The notes under the pieces are model-generated. The model searched no databases. It had not been told where the DNA came from and was given only the letters and a program-made list of their open reading frames with translations. 64,000 bases of DNA from Plenodomus lindquistii (Eukaryota > Ascomycota > Dothideomycetes > Pleosporales > Leptosphaeriaceae): positions 930,001 through 994,000 of the forward strand of contig JANUWI010000010.1 of the NCBI GenBank assembly GCA_025504975.1, in the 5' to 3' direction. The translations under genes and the position numbers were made by a program. Shown piece by piece: positions 45,723 to 58,503 of this stretch (positions are counted from its first letter, which is position 1; every line of letters starts with the position of its first letter).

Positions 45723-47060
45723 GGTTCCGGCATGCTATGGCATAAGGATGAAGTGGGGTGGTATGGATGAGGAGGTCTAGCGCGCCCAGTTTCGCGTCAC
45801 GTTTCGCGACCGCGATGGGGTCTCACGTGACGATACAGCGGATTTGACGGGAAGCCCAAACGGGAAGGCCCAACTTGGAGTAGCATGAATAGATGCAAAG
45901 CAAAGCGATTGACGCCATGCAGCGGACTCGTGGCCCGCCGACATCCGAACACCTTCATAAGTTCCAAACAGTATATGTATACTGTAGATTACTCTAGCTT
46001 CACCTAAGAATTCGCCCGGATGCGGCAAAGGCCGATGGGAAAGCGAGGTGGATGAAGCTTTGCATGCAGCGTTTCGTATCCGTCTCCAGAGCTCTGCGCA
46101 CAAGGCCGAGTTAGAGGACGCGTGCTTGGTGATCCCGGCAATAGTCTCAGAGTCCAAATACAGAAGCTCCAGATGGTGGGCTTGGATGAGCCTTTGTAAG
46201 AGACGGGCTGAGCTGCGATGGCCCAGCAGCCCAGCAGTCCGGCCACGATGCAGCTTACGGAGCATTCTCCACCCCTGAAGAGAGGCGGCGGCGGACGTGT
46301 TACGAGACATGTAAAGAATACATGTTCTGCTGACAGTGCTGCGGCGTGAACAGTCAGTCGTGGAACGGCTGATCTGACACGGCTGAGGTGTGCTTTCAAG
46401 CTGCCCTGGCCGGCGAACACTGCTCAACCTGCTGCACAACGGACGTCCGGCGGACGTAGGATGGCGCTGTTGATTTGTATCCGGGCAGCTTAGGCTAGCT
46501 AGAGCAGTGTTTGCGGTCCTGTGTAGAGGCTAAGGCCGCCAACTCCGCCGGCCGAACACGCTGTGTTGCTAGGCGGCCAGTGCTCTTCCCGCGCGCTGAT
46601 ACTGTAAGCAACCATCAAAGTACCGGCCAGCACTGCACCAAGGTCCAAAAGGGTCCTCTGCGCCTCGTCCGCCTGCTCCCCTCCCTCGAGGCCCTTTTGT
46701 GACCCGCCCGCCGTTCGCTGCCATCGTCCACTCACGCACCGCCCAAGCTGTCCCTGCGCATCCGCCCACGCGTGCCTCGAGTCGTGTCTGTGTTTGGCGA
46801 CGCTGACGGCTGCTTCCTGTCCGCGTAACCCAGCCCATAGATTATATCCGATCCGCCTCGACCACGGCCCATCTGGCATTTCACCCCTTCACGCCCACGC
46901 ACCCCCTCCAGCACTCGACACCGCCCGGCTCACCCCCCTCCGCGCCCTCTGCACCCTGGCACCCGCACACATACACGAATTGGCCTGCCTGTCCGCGTAG
47001 AGCCATTCCGGCTCAGGCCGCCGCCGCCCTCGCAGCTCAGCACCCCCAAGGCCCGCCGCC
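45723..47060. other. Intergenic, divergent promoter region
   Basis: 1.34 kb between the PIP-box gene and the flippase gene. It is GC- and pyrimidine-rich toward the flippase start. Open frames at 45777-46439 and 46499-46879 (minus) lack domain-like content. Confidence 0.45.
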
Positions 47061-50000
47061 ATGTCGCTCGCACCGCCCGGGGAACCGCTCGAGCCCGAGG
47101 TCTCGCACCCCCAGAAGCGCATACGATGTAAGTAGCCACGCACGCCTGCTGTTGTCGCCAGGCCATGCACTGACGAGCGCGCGCAATCTAGGGGCAACTC
47201 ACCGCGCAACGGGCCTCAAGGCTGACAACAAGCGCCATTCGCTCAAGGAGCGCCTGCACAAGCGCATAGGCTCTGGCGGCGAGAAACGCGACTCAATGGG
47301 CAAGGAAGGCGGGCTGCCCGCCGACCACTCGCCCGACAGCTCAGACGCAGGCACCGAGGAGCACGACTCGGGGCGCAGAGTCTACGTCAACGTGCCACTG
47401 CCCCAGACGGAGCGCGACGAAGACGGCCACCCCCTCGCACATTACGCACGCAACAAGATAAGAACCGCCAAATACACGCCCCTCAGCTTCGTGCCCAAGA
47501 ACCTGTGGTTCCAGTTCCACAACATCGCAAATGTTTACTTCTTGTTCATCATTATCTTAGGCGTACGTTACCCCTTCCCTTTCCACTAGCCAAGCCAATG
47601 CTGAACGCCATCTGCCACAGATTTTCTCCATCTTTGGAGCTTCCAACCCCGCGCTCAACGCTGTGCCGCTCATTGTCATTCTCGTCGTAACAGCCATAAA
47701 GGATGGGATAGAGGATTGGCGGAGAACAGTGCTAGACAACGAACTGAATAACGCCCCCGTCCACAGGCTCGTGGACTTCAATAATGTTAATACTGCAGAG
47801 GATACCGTCTCTCTGTGGCGCAAAGTCAAGAAGGGAACCACCAAATTCATAGTGACGACATGGCGGGCGATCAAGAAGGCCAAGACGAGTAAGAACGGGG
47901 CCAAGGGCAAAGAGGGTGACGAGCTCGGCAACGACGGTTCTCGCCCATCCATTGATACGCGGCGTGCATCGGTCGCTACTCGCCGAGAGTCCTATCTCGA
48001 CAACCAAGAGGGGATCCAGATGACGCCCGTTCCCTCGCCACTTCCTGGTCAATCCCCAAGCCATTCTCCTCCACCCAGTCACGGCCCTGGAGAAAACGAC
48101 AAGATTCGAGGGGCTGATTCCAAGGGAACCGCCCAGAAGAAATTTTGGGGAAGCGTCCTGAACCCCTACAAAAGCTCTCCAGAGAAAGCGCGCTTCAAGA
48201 AGGATGCTTGGAAGAATGTGCAAGTCGGCGACTTTGTGCGATTGTACAACGACGAAGAGATTCCCGCCGATGTTGTGGTCCTATCCACATCCTCCGATGA
48301 CGGTGCCTGCTATGTGGAGACCAAGAATCTGGATGGCGAGACGAACCTGAAAGTGCGCAATGCCCTACACGCTACACGCGATTTACGACATGCTCGACAC
48401 TGCGAACAGGCCGAATTCATCGTCGAAAGTGAGGGCCCCCATTCAAACCTGTACTCGTACAGTGCTGTCATGAGATGGCAGCAACACAATGCCAAGGATC
48501 CCGAGGCACCGGCCTATGAGATGGCAGAGCCTATATCGATCAACAATTTGCTTCTGCGTGGTTGTCAGCTGCGCAACACTGAGTGGGTCCTTGGCGTCGT
48601 TGTCTTCACGGGTGAGGAATCAAAAATCATGATCAACTCCGGAATCACGCCTAGTAAGCGTGCCAGGATATCCAAGGAGCTCAATTGGAACGTCGTTTAC
48701 AATTTCATCATTCTGGCTCTGATGTGTCTGGTCTCTGGAATCGTACTTGGTGTGACATGGGCACGTGACGACACTACGCACTATTTCTTCGAATTCGGAT
48801 CCTACGGTGGCGCTCCTGCGACAGATGGTGTCATTGCTTTCTGGGCCGCTGTCATCCTCTTTCAGAATTTGGTTCCAATCTCCCTCTACATCACTCTGGA
48901 AATTATTCGCACCCTACAGGCACTTTTCATCTACAGTGACGTACAAATGTACTACGAAAAGATTGACTACCCGTGTACACCCAAGTCCTGGAACATCTCT
49001 GACGATGTTGGCCAGATTGAGTACATCTTCTCTGACAAGACTGGCACGCTCACTCAGAATGTGATGGAGTTCAAGAAGTGTTCTGTCAACGGTGTGCCAT
49101 ACGGAGAAGCATACACTGAAGCGCAAGCCGGTATGCAGCGAAGGCAAGGCGTCGATGTGGAGGTCGAGGGTGCTCGCGCTCGGGAGCAGATTGCACAAGA
49201 TCGTGTGCGAATGATCCAGGGAATCAGGAAAATGCATGATAATCCTTATCTGTGGGACGACGACCTCACCTTTGTGGCACCAGACTACATTGACGACCTG
49301 GCTGGAGAATCGGGGCCTGAGCAGAAGGCAGCCAACTTGAACTTCATGATTGTCTTGGCTCTCTGCCACACTGTTGTTTCCGAACGTACTCCTGGCGACC
49401 CACCAAAGATTGAGTTCAAAGCTCAATCTCCCGATGAGGCAGCATTGGTCGCCACTGCACGCGACGTGGGAGTAACGTTTGTGGGCCGTGAAGAAGATCG
49501 CTTGGTACTGAACGTACTAGGGGAGGAGCGCAGATACCAGGTTCTTAACACACTCGAATTCAATTCGACCAGGAAGCGCATGAGTGCAATCATCAGAATG
49601 CCAAATGGCAAAATCTTGCTGTTCTGCAAAGGAGCTGACAGCATGATCTACTCCAGACTTCTCCCCGGCGAGCAGAAGCAACTTCGCGCAACCACTGGTG
49701 AGCACCTCGAGATGTTCGCAAGAGAAGGACTTCGAACACTCTGCATTGCCCAAAGGGAAATTTCTGAAGAGGAGTATGCGGAGTGGAACAGGGACTATGA
49801 CATGGCCGCCAACGCTGTCGTTGGCCGTGAAGAGAAATTGGAAGAGGTTTCTGACCGTATCGAAAACCATTTGTGGCTAGTTGGAGGTACCGCTATCGAG
49901 GATCGCCTACAAGACGGCGTCCCTGAGTCGATCTCTCTGCTTGCTCGGGCAGGTATCAAGTTGTGGGTTTTGACCGGTGACAAGGTGGAGACAGCCATCA

Positions 50001-51929
50001 ACATTGGTTTCTCTTGCAACCTGCTCGACAACGACATGGACCTCATCATCCTGAAAACTACCGATGACGACTTGGCCTCTGTAGAAGCCCAGCTGGACGA
50101 GAAGCTGGCGCTTTTCGGCCTGACTGGATCTGAAGAGGAACTCGATGCCGCTCAGACCGATCACGAACCACCACCCCCAACGCACGCTCTCATTATTGAT
50201 GGAGACACCCTCAAGCTGGCTTTGGACGATTCTTTAAAGAGAAAATTCCTTTTACTCTGCCGGAAGTGTCGATCCGTGCTTTGCTGCCGAGTTAGCCCAA
50301 GTCAAAAGGCCGCTGTTGTGAACATGGTCAAGACCGGATTGGACTGTCTCACCCTTGCTATTGGCGACGGTGCCAATGACGTCGCCATGATACAAGAAGC
50401 CCACGTTGGTGTCGGTATTGCTGGTGTCGAAGGTCGAGCAGCGGTCATGTCTTCAGATTACGCCATTGGTCAATTCCGTTTCCTGACACGACTCTTGCTT
50501 GTGCATGGCCGATGGTCATACCGCAGACTGGCTGAGACTATTGCAAACTTTTTCTACAAGGTGGGTGCATCTCAATTCAATGCCGCACTCGTGCTAACCA
50601 TAGTATAGAATATTGTCTGGACGTTTTCGCTTTTCTGGTATCAGATTTACACCAACTTCGACAGCCAGTATATCTTCGACTATACCTATATCATCTTCTT
50701 CAACTTGGCATTCACTTCGCTCCCAGTTATCGTCATGGGTGTCCTGGATCAGGATGTCGACGATCGTGTGTCTCTGGCTGTACCGCAGCTTTATCGCCGC
50801 GGTATTGAGCGGAAAGAGTGGTCCCAACCCAAATTCTGGTCAGTTACAGCCAAGTATTTGATGGTCTTTTCGCTAACACTCTTGCAGGGCTTACATGGTT
50901 GATGGTATCTACCAGTCTGCTATTGCCTTCTTCTTCCTCTTCGAAATCTTCTCCCCTGCTACATTCGCAACCTCAAGTGGTCTGGATCTCGCCGAATACC
51001 GTCGAATGGGTATCTATGCAGCTACTACAGCTGTTTGTGCCGCCAATATCTACGTTCTTTACAACACTTACCGATGGGATTGGTTGATGGTGACCATCGT
51101 CGTCGTCAGCACCCTCTTCGTCTGGTTCTGGACTGGAGTTTACACCTCATTCACTTCAAGTGCTCAATTCTACAAGGCTGGCTCCGAAGTCTATGGTAAC
51201 CTGAACTTCTGGGCATATCTACTCTGTGCAACGATTGCTTGTTTGCTACCCCGGTTTATTTTCAAAGTGGCACAGAAAATTTACTTTCCTATGGATGCCG
51301 ATATCATCCGCGAGCAAGTCAAACTAGGTCACTTTGATTATCTCAAGGAGACACAAGCCTACCTTCCACCCCCACCAGAGAAGGTTCTCACTGTTTCTAA
51401 TAACAACTCCGAGGCCGATGCGTCTAAGTACAAGGCCGCCAACGCAGAAGTCACAGACGAAGATGTACGGCCCATTTACCCACCGTCCGTTGCTCCCACC
51501 GCAACAACGCACAACCCACGAAGCCAAAACGGCAGCGGCAGCACCGACTACACATTCCGTCGCTCTATTGAAGGCATGCCTCCTACTGCACCACGCATGT
51601 CATCTGACAACCACCGTGTACGACCAAGCTTCGACCGTGCACGCATGTCAATGGATCGTGTCCGACCTAGTTTCGAGGCTAGTAGTGATTTCACATCTGC
51701 CGCTATGCTTACACGCATGGAGTCAGCGCACAGCCGGAATAGCTTTCAAGGCCCACCAAACACACAACCAGCCGTCATGAGCAGACTACGCAATGCCATC
51801 CGGCGAGCAACAATCACGAAGGAAGAAGGACCACCAGATCTATCTGAAGCGCCACCTATGCCTACTTCGCCAAAAAGTCCGCCCAAGAGTCCGAGAAGTA
51901 CGCACAGTCCACCGCCACAAAATCAATGA
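47061..51929 (+). CDS. P4-ATPase phospholipid flippase, Dnf1/Dnf2 type
   Basis: Five exons (47061-47127, 47192-47562, 47621-50560, 50609-50838, 50888-51929) encode 1549 residues. The phosphorylation motif DKTGTLTQN has its Asp at 618. The actuator loop carries DGETNLK in place of the P2-type TGE motif, as in P4-ATPases. The hinge GDGAND is near 1061, and M4 has the P4-type PISLYITLEIIR. About ten membrane segments are expected. The long N-terminus (about 130 residues) and C-terminal cytosolic tail (about 190) are typical of the Dnf1/2 class at the plasma membrane and endosomes, which moves phosphatidylcholine and phosphatidylethanolamine or lyso-lipids inward with a Cdc50-family partner. The tail carries four R-x-S-hydrophobic-D/E sites between residues 1427 and 1466. 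Introns are 47-64 nt. Confidence 0.96.
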
Positions 51930-54656
51930 TGAGTTTGAATGAGGCGCTCCATCACACGGATCGACGACGTTGCATATCCACATTTTTCTCCTTGCACATT
52001 GCGGATTACGAAAAGATTTGTACATAACTATAGCTCAGTCCCAAAACTATTTTCCTACACACACACACACATTTACACAGTTACTACCAACACTACCACA
52101 CTCACGCATTGTATTTTTTTTCCTCACGCGTGTACAGCCGCTCTTACTTTATCCTTACAACTACTAGCACTACCATTACCCGCTTTTTCACTTTCTTTTC
52201 GATTAGTTTTCTGGCGAAACACAGGCGTTTTTTGTGTTGTCTTGGATATTTGTTGAATAGCTCTGCTGCCTCCTTTTGCTTGTTCTGAGTGGTGCGGAGA
52301 AGCTCAGATGGAAAGAGGTAGGCAGCAAGATTTGCGTATAGAGATGGTTGATGATGAGTATGGTATGGGTTTCATTACTTGGATTGCGTTTTCACCCTTT
52401 GACTTGTGATGCAGAGAGGCTTGTAGATATTTAATGGGTGTACGGTTTGGCCTGAGGGCTGGATCATGCTTGTTTTTTGAATGCTGACGTGTCTTGTGCG
52501 TGGCGTGATGATGTGATTTTCGCGTAAGATTTTACTTACAAGACTCCTTTGGTTATAGAGTGCATGGTATCGTCGTCGATTTTCCGTAGTACAGTCACTT
52601 CTGCTCAAGGTTGGGTAGCGCGGTGATGTTTTGTACCAGTCTCAGCAGGAGCACTTGTCCCTACCTCCCTAGCAAACCGTCACTGTGATGATATAATGGT
52701 CCACCGAATCTAGAAAGAACCCAGCCTTCTTTTATCCAAAAAGACACTGCACTGTCCCTCGACCTAAACAACTGGGCGTCTCCCAAGTCCTCGGTACCAC
52801 AGTCCCACCGCGAAGAAGCCGCATTGACATGGTCAATATTCTCAAAACAGTAGGCGTCTTCGGTACAGAATTGTGACACATGCCGCGGCGGGGCCTGAGC
52901 TCCTGCAATTCTGATGCATTGTTCGCAGCGTTTTTGAATGTATGTCCCACAATCGAGCTGTGGCATGGATAATGAATGTCATTGGGCTTCTTTTGAATAC
53001 AGCAGTGCTGCTTCATTGGGAGGTCTGGAGGGGGGGTTTTGGACTTGTACTGCATTTGCGCTGGCGATCTGGTATTCGGACGACGAGTATATATGTGATC
53101 GGCGTTGCGCAAAGGAGATGTCTGCTTCTCATGACCATCGTGCCGCCTACGACTTTAAGAGCCATTGTGTATGTTACCAACGGAGTGATCACGATACCGG
53201 CTACTCCTACGAAATGCTCCTAAGTTTCGTTTGTCGAAGCTAGAGGTAAACGCATGTTTTTCAACGCTTCATTGACTACGTAGCGTGGTAGTCACGGCTT
53301 CGACATATAAGAGCAGTGTCCTCCTCAGGAGATCTGTATACTCGAATTATACCTACAGCATTGGATTTTAAGGACCAGAGTAAATACTCTGCGGTGATTT
53401 GCGCAATGTACCGAGATTTCTTTCAAACAGGCTGGACTGAATGGTCTAATGACCTCGATACAAATGTTGGTCTGGAAAGTCTCAACTATGTACGACGCGC
53501 TCTATGACTATTCCCCAATGCTTGTCAAGATTGCATACATTGCAGGTACCGACAGTAGTTTATCCTCGACCACACGTTTTGTTACCGAATGATACGATTG
53601 GATGCCCTGAATTGAGCTCTTTCTCTGGAATTGTTGGTACAACATGTGAGAAGAATCTTGATAAATGGGTCCAAGGTCGCCGTCTTAGTTCTGAGCCCAT
53701 TGACAAGGCTATCACAGAGCAGATGTTTCAATTTGGTCTACTAGTGTCGGACAGCAGTAGCAGAAAAGCGCTCCCAGTGGTGGGACACGTCATGCTGCAC
53801 TTGGCTTTCCCAGCACTGTCACTTGACGTGAGATGTAGTTAGAGTAGGGCATTGATTTTTCAGGTCGAGTGATGCTGGATTACTCCATTTTCACTATCTG
53901 GCTCGCTCCTGATTGGGTGACGTACATTAAGCGGCGGCTTCAGGTTCGTCCGTGACAGGGATCGGTTATGATAGGATACCGTGATGGCGCCTATCCGGAC
54001 TCTGGGGCAAACAGGTTACACCAAGGTCTCCGTGCTAGCGCTGGAAACATGCTTTCCAGTGACTCGTCGGGTCGAGACATTTGTTGGCGAAACTTGCACG
54101 ACACACAATTCCTCTACCTCTGACAAGCCACTCAACATGTGCAGTGTTCGACACTCAACTTGACCGGCTTGAGCAGTCCCGCGTCCTTCATGGAGGGCAA
54201 ATGATGTGGTGTACCACCTTATCAGAATACTCGCGAAGGGCAATAGAAAGAACAGGGTGCTTCTCGCCACACATTGGGAATCCATCCTTACTATCTATCT
54301 CATAATCCAAGGTTTTCGGCAATCAAGGAAAAGATCCACGTGAGTATCACTGGCGGCAGATCCTCTCGCGACCGGCAAATGGGAAGCCCTTGATGCTTAA
54401 TTCGCTCGAGTAAGGGTTAATATGCAGTTGAGTGCAGATTGCGGGGACTGCTATCTATTGAAGGCGGGCTGTCCGTGCCTGGGCAACACAACAGCCAGGG
54501 TTGCCAGCGGGCTGTACGCCACGCGCACCTTTGCAACCTGAATGTTCCAAGCCAGTATATGGGGATTGCGATTCCCACACGCGCGGCAACGCGCGATGTG
54601 AGCCTCGACACACCACTAGTCCTGCGGAACTGCACCCGCAGGTTGAGACCGTCGAA
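51930..54656. other. Intergenic, 2.7 kb, largest gene-free stretch
   Basis: Begins with the flippase 3' UTR, which contains a CA-rich tract at 52060-52075. Open frames at 53316-53507 and 53504-53842 (plus) are adjacent, but neither shows motifs and no splice was found that makes a credible product. No transposon ends or RNA genes were recognised. Confidence 0.4.
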
Positions 54657-56288
54657 ATGCCTACCTATCCGCTCCAACTCACTTGCTTGGGAGTGATCTA
54701 TGGGACGCCCTTGCTGGCGTCCATATTTGTGATTTTGAGGATATATACGAGAAGGAAACTGAATCTACGACTGGGCTGGGGTCAGTATTCTGCAACTTCG
54801 AGTTTGTACATGACTGACGAGGCATTACAGATGACTGGCTTATAATATTGCCACTGCTCCTCTCAATAGCCCTCATTGGACCTTCACATAAACGTTCGTA
54901 TTGTGCTTTTTTCATGGGGAGCCAAACATTGATTTGCCACAGATGTCAAGATGTGGCATGTTGGTGTGCATATCTGGGAAGTGCCACCGGATGAGATAGA
55001 ACCAAACTACGATGAGTACTACGCAGTAAGCAAGCAATGGGCTTGTTACAAGAGTACCATACTTACCATTCACAGGTAGTGATGGCGTTCAATCTTCTCA
55101 ACATCCCCATATTGCCGCTCGTCAAGTCTTCGATCATCCTTCTCCTCCTTCGCGCAGGCTCAGTCATCGAATGGTTAAAACGAGTCTTATACGCCATACT
55201 CATCTTCACTGTTGGGAGCGCATTGATCCCGTGGTTTCTCTACATCTTCATATGTCCGCCAATGACGGGAAATACCTGGGAGTCGACCACATTCGGTGGA
55301 CTGCGTTGTATGGGACGCCACAAGATGGGCGAGATGCTGATCTGGGTCACTTGTGCCAACCTCTTCACCGACCTGCTCATTCTTCCCATTCCCTTCATCA
55401 TTGTCCGAAGAATGATGAGCGCGCGGCTACGATCAAGACTGGTTGTACTGGCAGTCTTCGCATGCAGCTTAGCGTAAGTACCACCTTTTCTAAAGCCCCA
55501 ATTACCTGCTAACAAAACAAAGCGTGACAGGCATCGGCGGCGCGAAGATTTACCTCTCCTACCGCGACCGTCTTTTCACCCTTTTCAAACCCGACTGGAC
55601 CTACCCAATCGACTACTGCATCAACCACATTGAAAACAACGTTGCCATCATCGTAGCCAACATCCCCATTCTTCGCGGCCTCGTAACCCGGTGGGTCTTC
55701 GACTTCCGCACCAAAGCCGCACCGTCACAACGCGTGCGGGAGTTTCGCGGTGATTGGCAACACAACACATCAAGTTCCTCGGAACTCAGCGGCATGCCCA
55801 AGAAGACAAGGGCACCGCGTGTGGTTCGGAAGATCCTCCCGTGCATCCAGGACGACTTTTCCAGCAGTCTTGCTACACGATCGAGGGGAGCAGAGGATGG
55901 TGGTGGGCGCAGAACAGAGTACCCACCCAGAGTCGTCACAACGAATGATTTGCACCACAAGATCTCGTATTTCCCTCGCTCACGCAGAGCCAGCTTGGAA
56001 CGCTACGAATCGACCGATTCATGTGAGAAGGGCAACATGCTAGAGACGGTGTGCAGTGTGGGGAGTTTGGGGTCTGAGCCAACGCTGGTGGAGAGCCGAG
56101 GAGGAGGAGGTGGTGGTGGGGAGATGAGATGGACGAGTATGGATTTGGAGAGTCCGCCGTTAAGTGCGACGATGAGGTTTTCGGCGCAGACGTTGGTGCC
56201 GCCTACGCCGTTGACGCCGTGTCGCTTAAGAGACGTTGAGGATTTTGACGAGCACGATGAGATATACCCCTATAACCCTAGATTATGA
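54657..56288 (+). CDS. Fungal rhodopsin-domain seven-helix membrane protein
   Basis: Five exons (54657-54780, 54831-54893, 54943-55025, 55076-55473, 55523-56288) encode 477 residues. Seven hydrophobic segments fill about residues 8-290. The family hallmarks are RIYTR after helix 1, DDWLIILPLL at the start of helix 2, a first extracellular loop with MWHVGVHIWEVP, and NIPILRGL after helix 7. This is the ascomycete 'fungal rhodopsin' domain (related to SAT20/Pth11-type receptors), which has no retinal-binding lysine evidence and is functionally poorly known. The cytosolic tail (about 180 residues) is rich in Arg, Ser and Gly, with a run of about seven Gly. The ATG at 54657 was preferred over an upstream in-frame ATG because MPTYPLQLTCLGVIYG leads directly into helix 1. 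Confidence 0.87.
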
Positions 56289-58503
56289 TGTTCGCTTGTC
56301 CCATAGCACAAAAATATTATCCTTAAAATCTACATTGATTCACGTAGCGTTTACGAAACTCCTTGAATGAAGACGCTCTCAGATGTTCCTCCTCAAATCT
56401 CGCAACTCCATGACGACAAAGATCACCCCAGCAGCCTCACGTCCACTTTCCGAGCCAGATGCCTTCACCCCACAGTCTCCCCGAGGCTAATCTTCCTGGC
56501 CCTCATGTCGGCAGTCACCCAGCACCACACTTACACACATATGCATGCACCCCAGATTCGCCATCCTGTACCACACTCTACCGGTAACGCTTACGGATAG
56601 CACCGCGCACCCTATACCCTACCTCTGTACCCATGCCTATAATCTCGTATCCGGCGCCCAACGGTCAAGCCGTATTGTTCGGATCTGCTTCCGGTTCTGG
56701 TCCTGGACACATGTCACTTGGCCACGGCGTAGAGGCCCGCTTATCCGCATAAGGGCACGTACAGACGTCGCGCCCTAGGGGATAATTCACCGTTTGATCG
56801 GCGAACTTGGTGGACGGGCGTTGAAGCAGGCTATATCGCACCATTTAGAGTCTGTGTAGTCAAGACATCGAACAGTAAGAGACTGAAGGATCGTGAGTGG
56901 GTACTGTGCAGTAAGAAATGTGTATCGGGATCCGCGATTGTTATCTCCTTTCCTTTTTGAAAAGGGATGCCAAAGGGATTGCCGGATGAAAGTATGAATG
57001 CATGCTTGTAGGATCGCGGCGTTCATTGAAAGATGACAAGGCATGTTTTTTCGAAAAGCGTTGATTTGCCTCGCTATTGGTATGGACCGGGAAGATCTAA
57101 TACTCAGGGTGCAATCTCCTGCCTCTCCACGCGGGGGTATCCTTCCCTGGGATAGTTCATGTTTGTATTCAGGGTGCGGTATCTGCTTTTTCCGTGATCC
57201 AAGCAGGCACCCTCGTGTTCGAACAACGTACGATTTTTTAAGCCTAGCTGAGCAAGGTGGATCAAAACACAACTGCCTAGAAACTGCACGCATAAAAGGA
57301 ACAAGTTTCGTGCCTCCATCCTCCGCATTATCGGTCGATCATGCCTTGGACGGGTCGACCCTTTCTTAACGTTAGAGCGGGTTAGTTGGTCATACGCAGC
57401 AACGTTAGCTTAACTAGTCTAGTCTCGGTCTCCCAACTCAAGCGAGCCATGCCTCGTCAGACGCCCGCAATTCCCAACTCTCACCAACAGCGCGTCGCGC
57501 AAGACATTCGGTATGCCAGACCCATGCGTCAGCGTAGCCAAAGGGCAACCCTATCTCAGTCCACACAACTGCCACGTTATTTTCCATGCTTTGCTGCAAA
57601 CTCGAGCGGAATGTGGAGCCTAGCCTGTACTTGCCCAGATCGCATACCCCCTTCCGCTAGCTCCGCGGTTGATATGGATAAATGTGCAAGTGCTTGCGAC
57701 CACTGCTTCCCTCGTCTAGCTTGATGGTGGGAAATCCCCTTTGGGCAAAGCGCTTTCATTCGCCTAAATGAATGTGATCACTTTTGTGACGCGGTGTTGC
57801 GTGGCTGCGGACGATACCGACGGTGGGTTTTCTTCCGAAGGAGTGAGATCCGGAGGGATGGTGGATTATGCAGGGCGACCCTTCGCAATGGTGGCCTGGA
57901 GTTATAGAGGGTAGGCGCTGCATGTTGGGGAAGGAGGGCGAGGTAGATGCTGTATGCGAATATGACATGCTCGAATCGTTCTGCGTTGATTCATCACCAA
58001 CATGGCTATTGTATCCTCGTGCTTGGACCGCTGCATATTCATTCCTTCACGGTGCTCGCACAGTTCTGACGACCATTCAGTTTCGGCTAATTGAGCAGCG
58101 CATTTGATGAACCCCTTGTGTCAATTCTTATCATCGTAATTTCTGGAAGTTACGATGATAACAGTATAGTTGCATCATGACTCAAATGTGGCAACATCAG
58201 AGTGAGTTTTGTTGTTCAGTAGCAAAGCTCGATCGATCCAAGAATCGCCCGATCGAAGCCTATAGAGAGCGACTCCGGAGCAGAAGTCGTAAGGTATAGA
58301 GAGATTATCGTAGGCTGCCCCGGACAAGGTGAGACGTCGTGCCACTGAAAGTATTTTAGTGGTAAGGTATCCATGCATGAAAATGGACCAGGGCGTCTTA
58401 TCAGATGACGAAACCAAGGCGGACTCTGTATGAGGGTAGGAACGTGGAAAATGTGTCAGCCGCACGATGTATAGGAAGAAGGTGCACGGTTTCGTCATTG
58501 GTG
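56289..58503. other. Intergenic, 2.2 kb, between convergent genes
   Basis: Tail-to-tail spacer. A plus-strand open frame at 57386-57724 has a Cys-rich end but no family features and was not called. A perfect hairpin-forming inverted repeat lies at 58128-58161. Confidence 0.4.
58128..58161. repeat. Perfect 12-bp inverted repeat with 10-nt loop
   Basis: TTATCATCGTAA at 58128-58139 is exactly complementary to TTACGATGATAA at 58150-58161. The pair would form a 12-bp stem-loop. It lies about 340 bp past the GH45-like stop codon, in the spacer between two convergent genes, and could be part of a 3' end, a binding site or a relic of a small element. Confidence 0.8.

Noticed and set aside
53316..53842. 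Two adjacent plus-strand frames
   Set aside because: They are in different frames with no credible intron between them and no family resemblance.
57386..57724. Plus-strand frame with a Cys-rich C-terminus
   Set aside because: No signal peptide, no repeat of the Cys pattern and no recognisable family. A chance frame is more likely.
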